DNA from: Smittia aterrima | Lineage: Eukaryota > Arthropoda > Insecta > Diptera > Chironomidae | NCBI GenBank assembly: GCA_033063855.1 | Contig: CP093831.1 | Span: 1,922,001 to 1,986,000, forward strand | DNA length: 64,000 bases | Reading direction: 5' to 3' | Shown: positions 25,674 to 38,700 of the stretch, in pieces | Position numbering within the stretch: the first letter of the stretch is position 1 | Layout of the letters: each line of letters starts with the position of its first letter | Notes under the pieces: model-generated | What the model saw: the letters and a program-made list of their open reading frames with translations, nothing else | What the model was told of the DNA's origin: nothing | Database searches by the model: none | Translations under genes and position numbers: made by a program

Positions 25674-28600
25674 ATGCTTTTAATCCAACGGAGAGTATTT
25701 TATGGCCACCTGTAAGATGAAATCATTTGTTTGTAAATAAAGATGCGGTAACACAAGAAATAAAGATTTTTTTCGCTCTTGGCAACCAAATCGACGAATA
25801 AATTTTTCCGGGCGACAATCGAGCGTGGGAGATTTTTTTTTCTTCTCAAATTCTGCAATCTCAGTTATTCGCAAACTTGAGATGATTTCGTTTTGTTGTG
25901 AGAGGTTTGAGTCACGACCGCCACACACAGTTTCACTAAACACTACGCGCTCTACTTCACGACTTTGATCTCAAAAAGGATTTGAGTCGCTGGCGACCAG
26001 GGTTCGAGAAGAAATCAGAAGAAAAAAACTCCTGGCATTTTAAAATCTGAAGACATTAAAGTTTATTGCGATAAACCGACGTGCGGCTTGTGAGAAAAAT
26101 TTAACTTGGAAGAAGAAAAATCTCTCATTCTTGTAATTCTAAAATAATCTTTGAAGTCTCGGCAGTAGTTTGTAGTTAAATAGACAAGATTTTAATTATA
26201 AGAAGAAAATGTAAACAAATCTCATTTCTGCACATTCAATTCGTTGGGTTTATGTTTGACTTAGATTTTCGGATGCTCAACGCAATGTTTTAGCTTCAAC
26301 TTCCATTGTTAGCCGTCGATAACAAATAAAAAAAGGTTTGGTTGTGTGTTTAGTCTTTGTATCGTTACATAATGCACAGAGGCTTGACTGCCCAGTCGGT
26401 CCGCAGTAATGTTTGCTATTCAATTGAGTTCACTCGGGTATTGTTATCGTGTCCCTCACAGCCGTCCCACAATTTACAGCCGGGTTGATTGTAGATCTTA
26501 ATTGATATTGTTAACATAATTATAAGCTCGAGTTGATAATTGAAATCGAAGTAAAAAGAACGTTCATTAAATGAATTGAAGATCTTCTGTCAACTGCAGT
26601 AGCTTTGTAATCTGTTGAGTGCTGATGGACAATTTTCCCTTCGACTCTCTCTCACAATAAAAATAAACTCCGAGCTCTGAGTAAATAAACAGACGAATTG
26701 ATCATTTTATCACTTCAAGTTCAAAGATGTCTGGAATGATTTTATTTATTTTAAAAATTTATTAACGCGATGATTTAATTTTATTCGTCAAATAAATCAC
26801 AGAAAATCATAAAAGTTTCATCGTAAAAAGCGAGTGTTGAAACTTTATGACTCAATTGCTCGTCTTTAACTTTAGTTCCGTAGCAAACTGACACAGATTT
26901 TATTTTGAATATTTCATGTGCTCGTCTCGAACCCACAATAATCATTTGAGATATGTTTGGAAGTTTACGGCCCAATAAATTCTATTCACGATCCACCGGG
27001 AATCGTTTTCTTCGATTGCATTGAACGATTGTCGTCTCGAGAGTTCAAAGCCCTTGAGAACTTTTTTTTTCGGCAACCACGATGCGGAAGATTTTCACTT
27101 TTGGCAAACGTTTGACACAGTTTTTCGTTCACTTTCTTGAGTTGTTAACTAAAAGAAACTCACAAAAGTCAGCGCTGAAATTAGCACTCATAAAAGTTTC
27201 AACGTAAACTTGACCGAAAGTCGACGATAAAATGAAATTTTCCACTTGACGACTCAACAGAAATCGTTCCATCCGCTGTGAAAATAGAGCAACTACTAAC
27301 ATGAAAAGCATTAGCAGTGGCGAGAAGCCGAGAGAAAAATGGAACTCGAGAAAAGCGAAAACTAAATCTCCGAGCCTGGTTGCAAATATCACAGAAAATG
27401 TTTGTTATCTGGCTTTGATTGTGCTGCAGGCAGATAAGAGAGCCTTTCATCCCCTCGAGGACATTTCATTTGCAATTTAAACTTGAACGAATAAGTTTTC
27501 ATTTACAAAATATTTCCGCAACAAAATATCACCGGAAAATTAAGTTAAAAATAGAAATCAATGCGAAACATCTGAATTCGGTTTCGTGAGTCGGTTACGG
27601 AAAGTCTCCTGTTCTGTGTTGCCTCTTCAACTCTTGATGCCTTTTGTCATCGAAATGACTAGTGAACGGAAAATCTGTCAAAAGAGAGACCTAAACCGAA
27701 TGAACTTTAACAGAAATCTGAGCGAGCTCATTTCATTTTGACAACCACGAATATTTATAAATCGAGGTTAACGTAGACTCAGAAACGAAACATAAACAAA
27801 TCTCTTTCGCTTTGATAGTGAACTTGAGTGAAATCGTTTGACGGAAGCAATTTTAATTTTCCTTCGAGGGAAAAATCAATCGATCACCAGACAAGTTCGA
27901 CAACCTATTGGAATTATCACGGAATTATCAAATTGTTTTGTTATTTCTCGCCTTCAGATACAGACATTTGTTTCTTTGCCAACAAATTTTCGTCTGTCGT
28001 GGAAGGGGAGAACATGAAAATTTTCATTTTTTTCTCACTTCAATTGCACCACCTTCGCTATCATTTAATCAAAAGTCGGAGCTACTTCATATTCATTAAA
28101 TACAATTAATGAGATTTTCCCTTCCACAAATGTTGACGTTCTTTTTGAGAAATATGAAAAGTCGTAATTACTATAATTATTATTACTCCATGAGGGGTTG
28201 GCTTTCGCTCCAGCGACTCTGAAAGTGAGTTAGCACGACATTCAAGTTACCTCCTTGAAGCTTTGAAAAGAACGCGAATTACCAGCGAAAAAAACGCGAA
28301 ATGTCGATTTAATCACGCGACTTCAATTATTTTCTTTTTTTTCTTTTTATTTACTGAAAACTTTAGTCAAAGCTCTCGTTAAACATCTCTCGGATTAATA
28401 AGCCATCTCATGAATTACTGAACATCAACAAAGTGAATTTCGCATTCAAAGTTATTTCAGGATCTTTCTTTCATTCCCCTTTAATGAATTTTCCGAGCTA
28501 TGAATATTCAAAATCAATAATGTAAAAATATCCGGTACACTCCCCCAATCCAAGCGAGTGCCACCCGCACCCTTGTTGATTAGACGCAATTCCAAGGCTC

Positions 28601-31600
28601 ATACTTTCTGGTAACCTTCGTCAAATTTTCCTTTCCCTTCTACCCCACAAAGCATGAAGTAGCAATAAAGACATGAAACTGTCAGTGAGGCGATAAGAAA
28701 CGATTCCTTCTTTCAATTTTCAGACGCTGATCAAGTGAAAGACGAAATTGTTTACAAAGAGTTTTCCATTTCCGACAACTTCCTAATATTTTAGGGAGTT
28801 TTCATCCCCCAATCGTGAGCATGATTTTGAAATTTGAAACTTGCATTTCAAAGTGAGGAAAATGTTTACATTTCAAGGCAATTCAATTAATTGTTTGTAT
28901 GCTCTCTTCGATTGAACATCAAACAAAACGAAACCGTTACGTGATGCATGGATGAGGCCCAAATCCAATTCAGACATGAACCGAAAAAGAAACATCGAAC
29001 GGAAATTTGAAAAGTAATTATTCACGCCAAACACAAAGATCCACCGATAAACCTCTCGCCGACGAGAGAAAGACCCGCGACCAAAAAAAAAACTTTTATT
29101 AATGAATTCAATTTTGCTTCGTAATTGCTGCTGAAGCACTGACAATAGCTCGTCGGCTAGAAACGAAGTCGAATTACATGCATCGTGTGATTAGCATAAC
29201 AACCAAAGCCGGATTTGTTCATGCAGAAATATATTCAAGAGACTCAACGAGACTTCCAATCTTTTAGCATTTCTGAACAGGATTATATTCTAAAGATAAC
29301 TTTCCGTGAGTCTATTGCGTAATTTGAATATCTTGAATAAATCATTAGCATCTCGTCTTTGTGTCTGTAAAACGAGAATGCACCGAAATATTCTTCAGCA
29401 AAACAAAAATACGCGTTAGGGCTTCAACGTTTGAATAATGAATCCAAACGTGAGAGAGGTTTCCTCGTTTGGGTGAAATTTACCAACAACTCGGCGATGT
29501 AAAGTGCTAGTGGAGCAATAAACTTCCAATTTACCAGCAGAACATTGAATTTTACAGCCTCAAAGGAACGGATAAAAAGCAAAACAAAAATCGCTGTAGC
29601 CAGAAAAAGCTTCGCATTGCGTTTTATAAAAAAAACTAACGAAAGGTTTTCTGTTTCGTTTGTGCACGAGAATCGTTTCCTTGGCAACCACCTGTTAAAA
29701 TATTTTCATTTCCTTTAGGCAACTTCCCATTCAAATTCAAAGCGATGTGATCCGAGTCACTTAGAGGAAAATTTTGAGAACTCAGCGAAGATGAGATTGA
29801 GGGATGATAAGACATCTCAACGACAGGAAAAAGTTTTCTTTTAAGAATCACTCAAAAGTACAGTGACCTTTCGTTGTTGCTCATCACGCACACGCTTCGA
29901 TGCGTTGTAAGTGTTGGGAGTTTACGTTGCAAACAAAGACTTTGTTGTGTTTTTTTTTCTGTGGAAAACCTGAGGAAAACATTGGAAAATGGCGCCAACT
30001 TTTTGTTTTGTTTCGGAAAAATTTAATAGAAGGGTTCAAGCTCTCCCTCATTAAAATTAATTTTTAGTCTAGCGCTTTGTTGAATTGAAGGTTTAAACAG
30101 AACTCGATTAATTCTGCATAACTCTTATTCATGTTTTATTAACACGAGACTTTATTTCTTTACTCGAACACGATGTTTTCTAACATGCAATTTGTTAGTC
30201 GTCGCTCACTTGCTCCTTTCAGCTTATCGTGTTTAAATCACGCATTAAAGAACATAAAGTAGACAAACATCAATCAAAGGAGAGCGACATTTAATGACAT
30301 GAATATTTAATTTGTCACCGCACGATTGTGTTGCGAGGGACGCCATTTCGTTCGTCCTGGACATCAATTGAAAGTGAAGCCGCTTTTTATTGATTTTTAT
30401 TTTTTGTTGATTGAAAACGATTTTCCTCGTAAATGAGTCTTAATGGCATTGAGAAAGTCAATATGCTAATTAAAGCCATAGATCCAACAAGTTTCAACTC
30501 ACGTTGCGATGATTGATGAAAGAATTATGTCAAGTTCTTCTCACACATGAGTGCGACTGAGAGAAGCCAGTTTGAACATGTTAGATCATTTGTAAAGCCA
30601 AACTTAAAGTTGAGTTGGTCATTTGCGATTTCCTTAATGGTCAAGCAAGCCGAGCATTTCAATCGATAATTTCTGAAAAACACTTTTAAGGCTTCTCTGA
30701 GTTATTTGCTGTCAAACTGAGACACGCTTTGGTGCTCAAAGCAAATAAATATGCCGCAATCGTCAGCACCCTCTTCTGTTTGATGAAGATGAAGTTACTT
30801 AGAGTGGAAAACTCTTCGAATTATCAACGAAATGGCCGGCATAATTTAATGAAATTTCTAGACAAATCTCGACTGAAATCTGCTCTTGAGTTCACGCCTA
30901 ATGGACAAATAAATTAGATTTACGCTTTAGTCAAAAAAAAAGAAAAAAATGATTTTTTCTATGAAAATAATTTCATTTTGTCACCCGCGGAAAATTTATT
31001 CAGCGTTGAAGATCGACACACTCACCTTTATCTTCTGACTCAGTGACACATCCAGAACACTCGCTGTTTCATACGACAATTCCTCGATTATTGTTCTAAC
31101 TCACTTCACAGATTTCTGAGTAAGGAAACTTTTTATTGGGATAGATGTTTAGGGATCTCTACGGGTCGCTTGATGTAAAAATCTAAATTTCTTTTTGGTC
31201 CCTTTCTAAAAATAAGTTGACGCTTTCGCTACACAGATATGGCACTAAAAATAGCTTTCCATGTAAAATTCTTCTGTCGAAAGAGAAAGATTTGAAACGA
31301 GAAAGAAAGAAAAAGAAAAACGTGTTTATGAAACAATTAAATCTTGATTGCACTCTTTAGCAGTTGATTTATTATCGATCACATATGGAACACTGATTCA
31401 CGTCGGCTCTTAACACTTCTCTCGTAAACTATTTAATGCATTCAGTGCTCTGATCTACATTTGACAGAAGCCATTAGCATTCTCATCCCGAAAGAAAAAA
31501 TCTTTCGTATGCATTTAATTTAAAGCACATCATCGAGTCGATTTGTAAAGCTTCACTGTTTGACGCTCTTTAATCTTCCATGAAGAATCCGATTATTGCG

Positions 31601-34600
31601 TCTTACGACGATCTTTTTTCTATTAAACGTTCTCAGAACTTTGAAGTTACCTCCACCAACAGATTGCATCCGTTTCACTCCGAGCGCAAGAACAAAACGA
31701 TGTGAATTGATTAAAATCAAATCCAAAAAAAAAAAATATTTAATCACTCTCTTCACAGTCCGACTAGAAAATTGAAACGAAAAGCAAACGCTCACTGCTC
31801 AATCCCATTTACAAAAAAGTAAAATGAAGCGATCTCAACCGCAGCAGAAAACGAACTGAATGATGAACAGAAAATTGAAAACATCGTGGATTGCTGAGAG
31901 TTGTTGGAGGATCAAACAATAACAAAGCATTCGCGTTGATATGAAAAATCTTTTCCATCGCCGGTGAGCGAATGTTTTCATCGAACGAAGCATCACAAAA
32001 CATTAATTTCAACAACATTCGAGAAACTTGGCAACATTGCATAACAATTTCTGTTCATTGCGCAATGTCAACTGCCTGTGCGAGCTGGACAAAGAACGCA
32101 AACAATAACAAGATCTTAAAGAGTTTGAAGATTCCTTTGGTTTGGCGCGCAATTCCCTTTGAAGATTAAACGCAACTGTTGTCTCTTTGTCAATGAAAAT
32201 GTTGTGATTCGTTTTGTTCTGAGATATTTTTAATCTTCGGAGCCATCTAAAATGTTTATTTCATTCATTCCTTCTTATTTTTCGAGTGTCACCCCAGTTC
32301 ATTGAATATCTTTTCGTCTTTTCGTTTTAATGACTTCACTTCATATCAATTTTCTAATTTCAGCTTCATGTTTGAAGTCACAGCTAAGTGGCAGTGCGAT
32401 TACTGAAAAATAAATGAGTGAGGAGTAGACACGCAAAGAAGGGAATCGCTAATTGATGGCTAATGCTGAAGCCGTGGATTTTAATGTGTAAACAACAGGC
32501 GAGTTATCTCAACCCTTGGTTTCTGCAATCCCCGCTGAGCTACTGCATTCCAATTAAAATGCGTTTCAGCAAATATTAAACTCAAGAGTGTGTTTGTGAT
32601 TTCACATCTGATGCGAGGGTGTACTTGCTGTTGTTGCCATAAAATGGAGCACATAACTAAGACTAACACCAGGACATCGAGTCGGATCAATAAAATTCCC
32701 TGCGTTGCATTCAGGATTCTCTTCCTTGAGCTTCGGATTTTGAGAAAGAGACGGAAGCCGGAAAAAGGATTCTCTCTCGGAAAAGTTTGCGAAACAGAAA
32801 ATGAGAGAAAGGGAGAACGAGATTTTCACGAAGCCGCGTCTCTTCATTTCAAGCTTCGACTTTTCCGTCTTCAACGTCGAGAATGCAATTATGAGTTTTT
32901 CGCGGAGATTTTCTCGTAACCGCAAATGTTTTCCTAGTTTCGAATTTCAAGGGAAACCGATGCTGATGCACATTTTAGCCGATGCCATATGGAAACCAAC
33001 TCAACTCGACTCAACTTGCCTGGGGTTATTTATTGATTTTAATTATTATTGTTTTCCACTTTATGTCGAGAAATGGAAACATTTCTGGCTGCGAGAGGAA
33101 AAATGCGATCAATCATTAACGAACCCTAAGCATTTCTTCTCACTGCTCGTAACAAAATTCTTTGCGGCTCTTCTCTTCAAGAATTTAGGTCAAAATTCAT
33201 GCGAAGCTTTTGTTTACACTTCTCGGTTTGTTTTATTTATGTTTCAAATTTCCGGATTCAATTTATCTAATCAGAGATGTTCTCTCTCTTCTTGACACGA
33301 AAGGCATCGAAAGAGTCAACTCGGATTATCGTTTATTGGAGAGTCAACGACTTAATCGGAGCTGATGTCGTTCGGTCATGCGAATGCAGTTGAATTCATT
33401 AACAAAAGGGCCGAAGGAATTAACAGCTCGTTATGTCGCTTCGTCAATTCTTATTTTACCACCAGCACAAAATAATTGGCTTTTCCTGTATCAAATCGCT
33501 TCGACAACAGCGAAGCGTCGTCATACGAAGTCATGTCACACTGAAACAGAAATAAATTATAGTTTTTCACATTCACGATATACAAGCGAACGACAACAAC
33601 CATCAACCGGAATGTCTGTGGAAAAGAGCGATAAACGAAAACAAATAATTTCGAGCCGCTCACGGATTTAACAGTTGTTGTTGTTGCATTTGAATTGCAA
33701 ATTAAAATCTTTTCTTTCTATCTGGTTAGACTTGATTTCTAAATAAAAACGCTTTTTTTTTGCGGATTATGACTTCACGCTATTCTCTTGGCGAATATTT
33801 TGCAAGGTTAAAACGCCGGTTGAAACTGATTTGATGACCACACGCGACATCAGCTTTTTGGCTTTTTTTTGTTTGTCAAAAATATTTTAAATGTTAGCGG
33901 TGATTGCATGGGCGGAGGTTCGAGTGCAACGATTTGCCATAAATAAAATCGAGGCTACCAGTAGGCACCACGAATGTCTTTGCTTTTAATAAAACAAAGT
34001 TGATCGCGACATAAAAGCAAAGCAATCTCGCTTTGCTCATGAGCTGAGTGAGTTGAAGCTGAAACATAATTAACGATGCTGCAACTGCGATTAAAATGAT
34101 TAATTACCGGAATTGTTGTGGGAGAAGCGCTTAAAGTTTGACTCTGTTCGCCGCAGCTCCGCATCCGAATGAAGTAATTAAATAACTAATTGATCCACTG
34201 ACTGCAATTTGTCGTAGCTGCTGTGATTGTTTGTCTGCTTAAACAAAGAGACTTTAACCATTGATTTCCATAAAAACAACAGAACAACGTAATTTTTTTT
34301 TTCGATTTATTTGTTTCCCAAGTTCTCATCTGATCTCTCATCTCCACTTTTGTATTCAATTAATTAACATATCAATTAAATTAAATAACATGTGAAATAA
34401 ATAATTGATTTCAACAAAAATGTTTTCACTTCGAAAGAATAAACGAAAATGTAGTGAACCGCAGTGGCAGATTGAAATTATCTTCCTCAATTCACTTTCG
34501 ATGTCAGCCGCCACTGAGAAGCGATAAACAAGGAAATTAATTTTAATGGAGGAAAATGTTTACAAACCGAAATATTATTGGACTCAACACATTTACAAAA

Positions 34601-35735
34601 ATTTTAATTAAATAATTAATCACGAGACGTGAAAAGTTTTGTCTCGACTCTTCAACATTGCACTTGACTCCGTCAGCAAAAAAAATAATTCACGACTCGA
34701 GAATAATGAGATGCAAAACTATAATCAATTGAAGACTGATTGAAGTTTGATTGATTTATAACTTGACTCTGCTATTATATCTCAGATTAGATATTCTCAT
34801 TACTGCTTCGAGTTTCTGATGCCAGTGGCTTAGCTACTCGCATTCAGATTACATTCCGAGTGGGGACAAATATAAATCATCAAAGTTTACGTAATTTATA
34901 AACAAATTTCACATTAAAATCCAGTTTCTCATCTGAACAATCTTAGTTTAATGCATTTGAGTAAAGTCTCTTTGGCAGTTTGTCAATTATTGAACAACAG
35001 ATATCTACGGGTTTAGTCTTAAGCCTTGTGGCTTGTTCATGGCTTTGGCTCATCGAAAATGTAAAATTATTTCCAACAGTCAAGATTATGTTGATTCTCC
35101 CACAACCTCAAGATATCTTGGAGCTAGATAATCTCATTTAAATAAATGTGAACAGGTTTCTGCGGCGCACTCTACTTGCAATTTATTTTCAGAATATAAT
35201 TCACTCTTTCAAATTGAAAGGCTTCCCCCTAATGCGTGGAACGAAACACTTTTTAATCCTCTAATGTATCATCTTGACGGAAAAACGTTTCAATCTTTCG
35301 GAAAATTCAATTTAAATTCCCTAATGTTCGCATCCGCTCTTTTGCAAATCTCTTTTCCTAATCTTCATGTAAATAACAGCAAACAATTCTTGTCGATCGT
35401 GATGAGAAATGATTTTCTTTATGAAGTTTCTTCTTATTGTTGCGAGTGAAATACCTTTCGTCGTACAAAAAAATTGATCCCATAAAAGTTGTTTCTATTG
35501 AAATGAAAATCTTCTCAGTCATTGATGTCGAGTTACGACGGCGGGAAAAATGCCAATCATGACGATCCGTGATTTTATTTTGAGGGGAGAAGAATAATAA
35601 AATATTTATCAATATTTTCATTTTCAATCGAACACAACTTTTTTCTTTGAATTTGTTTTGGTTTTATTTGGAAAAGTTCCTAAGATTTTTTATACAAAAA
35701 AAATTTTTTGGTTATGAATGCGACGGCGACTCGCC
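25674..35735. other. 10 kb between the two otopetrin genes, no gene supported
   Basis: This holds the otopetrin A promoter at its left end and the otopetrin B 3' end at its right end. Most open frames are short or lack an ATG. The longest with an ATG is 32801-33295 (+), 164 codons, with no recognised domain; see findings. No RNA gene or transposon was recognised. Possible shared regulatory DNA for the tandem otopetrins is inference. Confidence 0.45.
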
Positions 35736-38700
35736 TTACATGTAAGCCGGCTTCATTTTCCACGCTCGCTTCCATATATCGCAGAGACAAACCGTGCTAT
35801 GGAATCGATAAAAGATTGCTGAAATGAAAAATTGAAACATGAGAAAGTTGAAGTCGATTCTAGTTTCACTTTTGCTTACCCAATGGCATTGAAACGTGTG
35901 TTATGATCGTCCAAGCCCACAAACCGTAAAAGTTGAGTTGAAGCGGGTGACTTTCAGCTCGTGACTTCTCAAGTGTATTAATCGCCCACATCGCTAGATT
36001 AGACACAAGAAGAAATGTCACGAGCTCTCGTCCCGGCTTCTTTCGTGTGTGCTCTGGCGTTGCCGCTGATCGTCGACTAGCATCGAGAATAAACATCGTT
36101 TGAAATGCGGTTTCAACAAGTGAAGCCATGGCGGTTATTAAAATGAGTGTCGTGTTCTTTTTCACAGTCAAGTGAGCGCCGATGATGGTGAACGTGCTGT
36201 ACAGGAAAGATCCAGTTTGTCCTCCAACGAGCAGAATGTCATCTGTCGAGAGAGAAAATAAACGTTTTGATCCAAGGAGTCTTCAATTATCTTACCTAAG
36301 CTGAAATTTCTTGACGAATCATAATGAAGATGTCGAACTTGAATCATTCCAACGAGAGTTGCTATAGTTGTTGTCCCATAAAGCGTCAACTCGCAGATGT
36401 TCACTTCCGTTACAGCAAAGTTCGTGAACTCTGGCTTCGCAATCAAAACGAAGAAGAGAATCAACGAGATGATTGTAAGAACAAGCATAAGAATTCCAAT
36501 AAAAAGTCCTTTGTGCGCTCCCGCGCAGTCAACGGAATAATGATGTGGCGACCTTTTGAAAGGATGAAGTTCAGGTCGAGCAGCTTCTGTTGGTTCTCCT
36601 TCGGGTCTGTTGATATTTCGCCACATCACGTAAAGAATCGCAGCGCAAATCAGTGAATACTCGATGGTGCAAGGAAAAAGAAACGGCGATGCATCTTGAA
36701 CTAGAGTTCCGAGAATATTTGATCGTCTGCATTCGAAAATGTTGTGCGGTCCCTTCAGTCCTCGTGCAACTCTCGTATGAACTTCCTCAATGGCAGTCGC
36801 AACGGCTTTGTTCCCTAAACGAGACAAAGATAACAAAGATTAGTGAACTGCCGCAAGCATTTCGATGACACAGCAAATCTCCTAGACAAACAGCGGTTCT
36901 TACCCAATCGATGAGATATCTTAAGGGTTCGATTTTCCGGATCGTAGAATGTTAAAATCTCATGCTTCGTCTCCTGAATCAACACGCTAAACCAAACAGA
37001 CAAATTCGTTCCTATCATCTGTGAAAACGATTTCAATTTAATCTCTCGCTGTCAATCGCTGTCATCATCGTTTACTTACATGCATCAACCCGAACCTAGC
37101 GAGGATCTTATGTCGGTAAACTTTAATTTGCTGTAAGAGAAAAGATGAACTTGTTAGCTGTCTTCATTTATCATAAATCTGATTTAATTAATCAAACTCT
37201 CGGAGGAGAATAATTAATAAGGAGCGACGAGATAAAAGATTTCCATTTGTTCTCTTGTGAAGCCATTTTCTCTTCTTACCTCATTATTCAGAAAGATGAA
37301 GTACATCTGAATGAATATGAAAGCCATTCGAGTCGCTGGCGTTAATGCTAGCAACACATTATGGCATTTTGTGTCCCGCTCCAGTTCGAAATATTGGCCA
37401 AACTCCAAGCCTGAGTAAATCATGCTTCCAATTCCGAAAGCTGTTGGTGGAAAGAAAGAGAAAAAAGGAATGCAATTAAAATTATTCACGGGTTAGGAGA
37501 GAAAAAAAGAACTTTACGAAAGTTCAGAATGAAAACTTTTCATTGCAATTTAAATTGAAAAAAGAAAAATCTTTAAACCTCTCTGCAGATGAGAGAGAAA
37601 AGTTAATGAAATTGTTGATAAAACAGCTGAACTGAGATAAAAGTTTTTGAGAAGCTTTAGCTGTTGTTCCTTTCTTATTATCTAAAAAGACTCTTATTCG
37701 ATTTTTCGAAAGTTTGAGATTGAAACTTTTAGGAGAATAACGAATGTTAATTGAATGAATTATTGCCGTCGAATGTTTTTGAGGGAAGACAAAAACTATT
37801 CAGACGTCGAGTTGGAAGTTGTTTGCATGCTCAGCAAACTCGAGAGATGCATAAAACTTTTAATGAATGCAAACACAAGTCATTAGTTGCCTGCTGGCAA
37901 TGAATTCTTCAACTAAACGAGAATAAACTTTTTTGTGTTTAATCTGCTGACAAAAGCTTCAGTTATTAAAATTCCTCGTTCGCTTTAAATCGAGTCTCAG
38001 AGAATTCCAAAGGATTTCCGTTTAGATTTTACGAAAGTTCTCAATAGAATTGAAAGCAGCTTAATTTAATTTGTTGTTCCACATCAAACAAGACGATTAA
38101 TGGGAATTGCTCGCAGCAATCAGAAAGAACATTCGTATGAAGCTCATTTCGATTAGTAATCTAAATTGGCCGGCATCGTTGCTGTTCATGAACTCTAAGA
38201 GCATTTAATTTAATTGGAAATGATAGTGGACAAATGCGAAAGCGGCAAAGTGATTCAATTTAATGATGACAGAAATGATGGGAAACTGTTCTTCACTGAG
38301 ATGAGACCATTCGATTGACTCTTATCTCCAAGCAACGACGAATGTCGTTCTCATTTCTTTCAGTTCACTTGAGATCATTTTCGGAAATGTTTGAAAGTCT
38401 CAATGTGAAGTTCAAGAACGCAACGAAATAAAACAAGAACGAAGAAGCGCGCGACAGAAGTGAAGAGCTTATTACTCGCTCGTAACAACAAACGAAGCAA
38501 GAATGACATCGTCGTAATTGAGTTCTTGTAAACGTGAGCAATTTTCAAGCTCTTAAGCTTTAATGTTGGGGAAAACTTTTCCCGGCTTAAAAAAGTAAAC
38601 ATGAAACTTTGTGGCTTCTACTTGTGAAGTGCGGTTTGAAGAATATGAACTCAAAGTGTAATTACCGACAGCTCCCATTCGTAGATAAAAACTTCCATAG

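Noticed and set aside
26341..26500. A less AT-rich patch that might be a tRNA or microRNA hairpin
   Set aside because: I could find no A/B-box pair, cloverleaf or convincing hairpin by eye.
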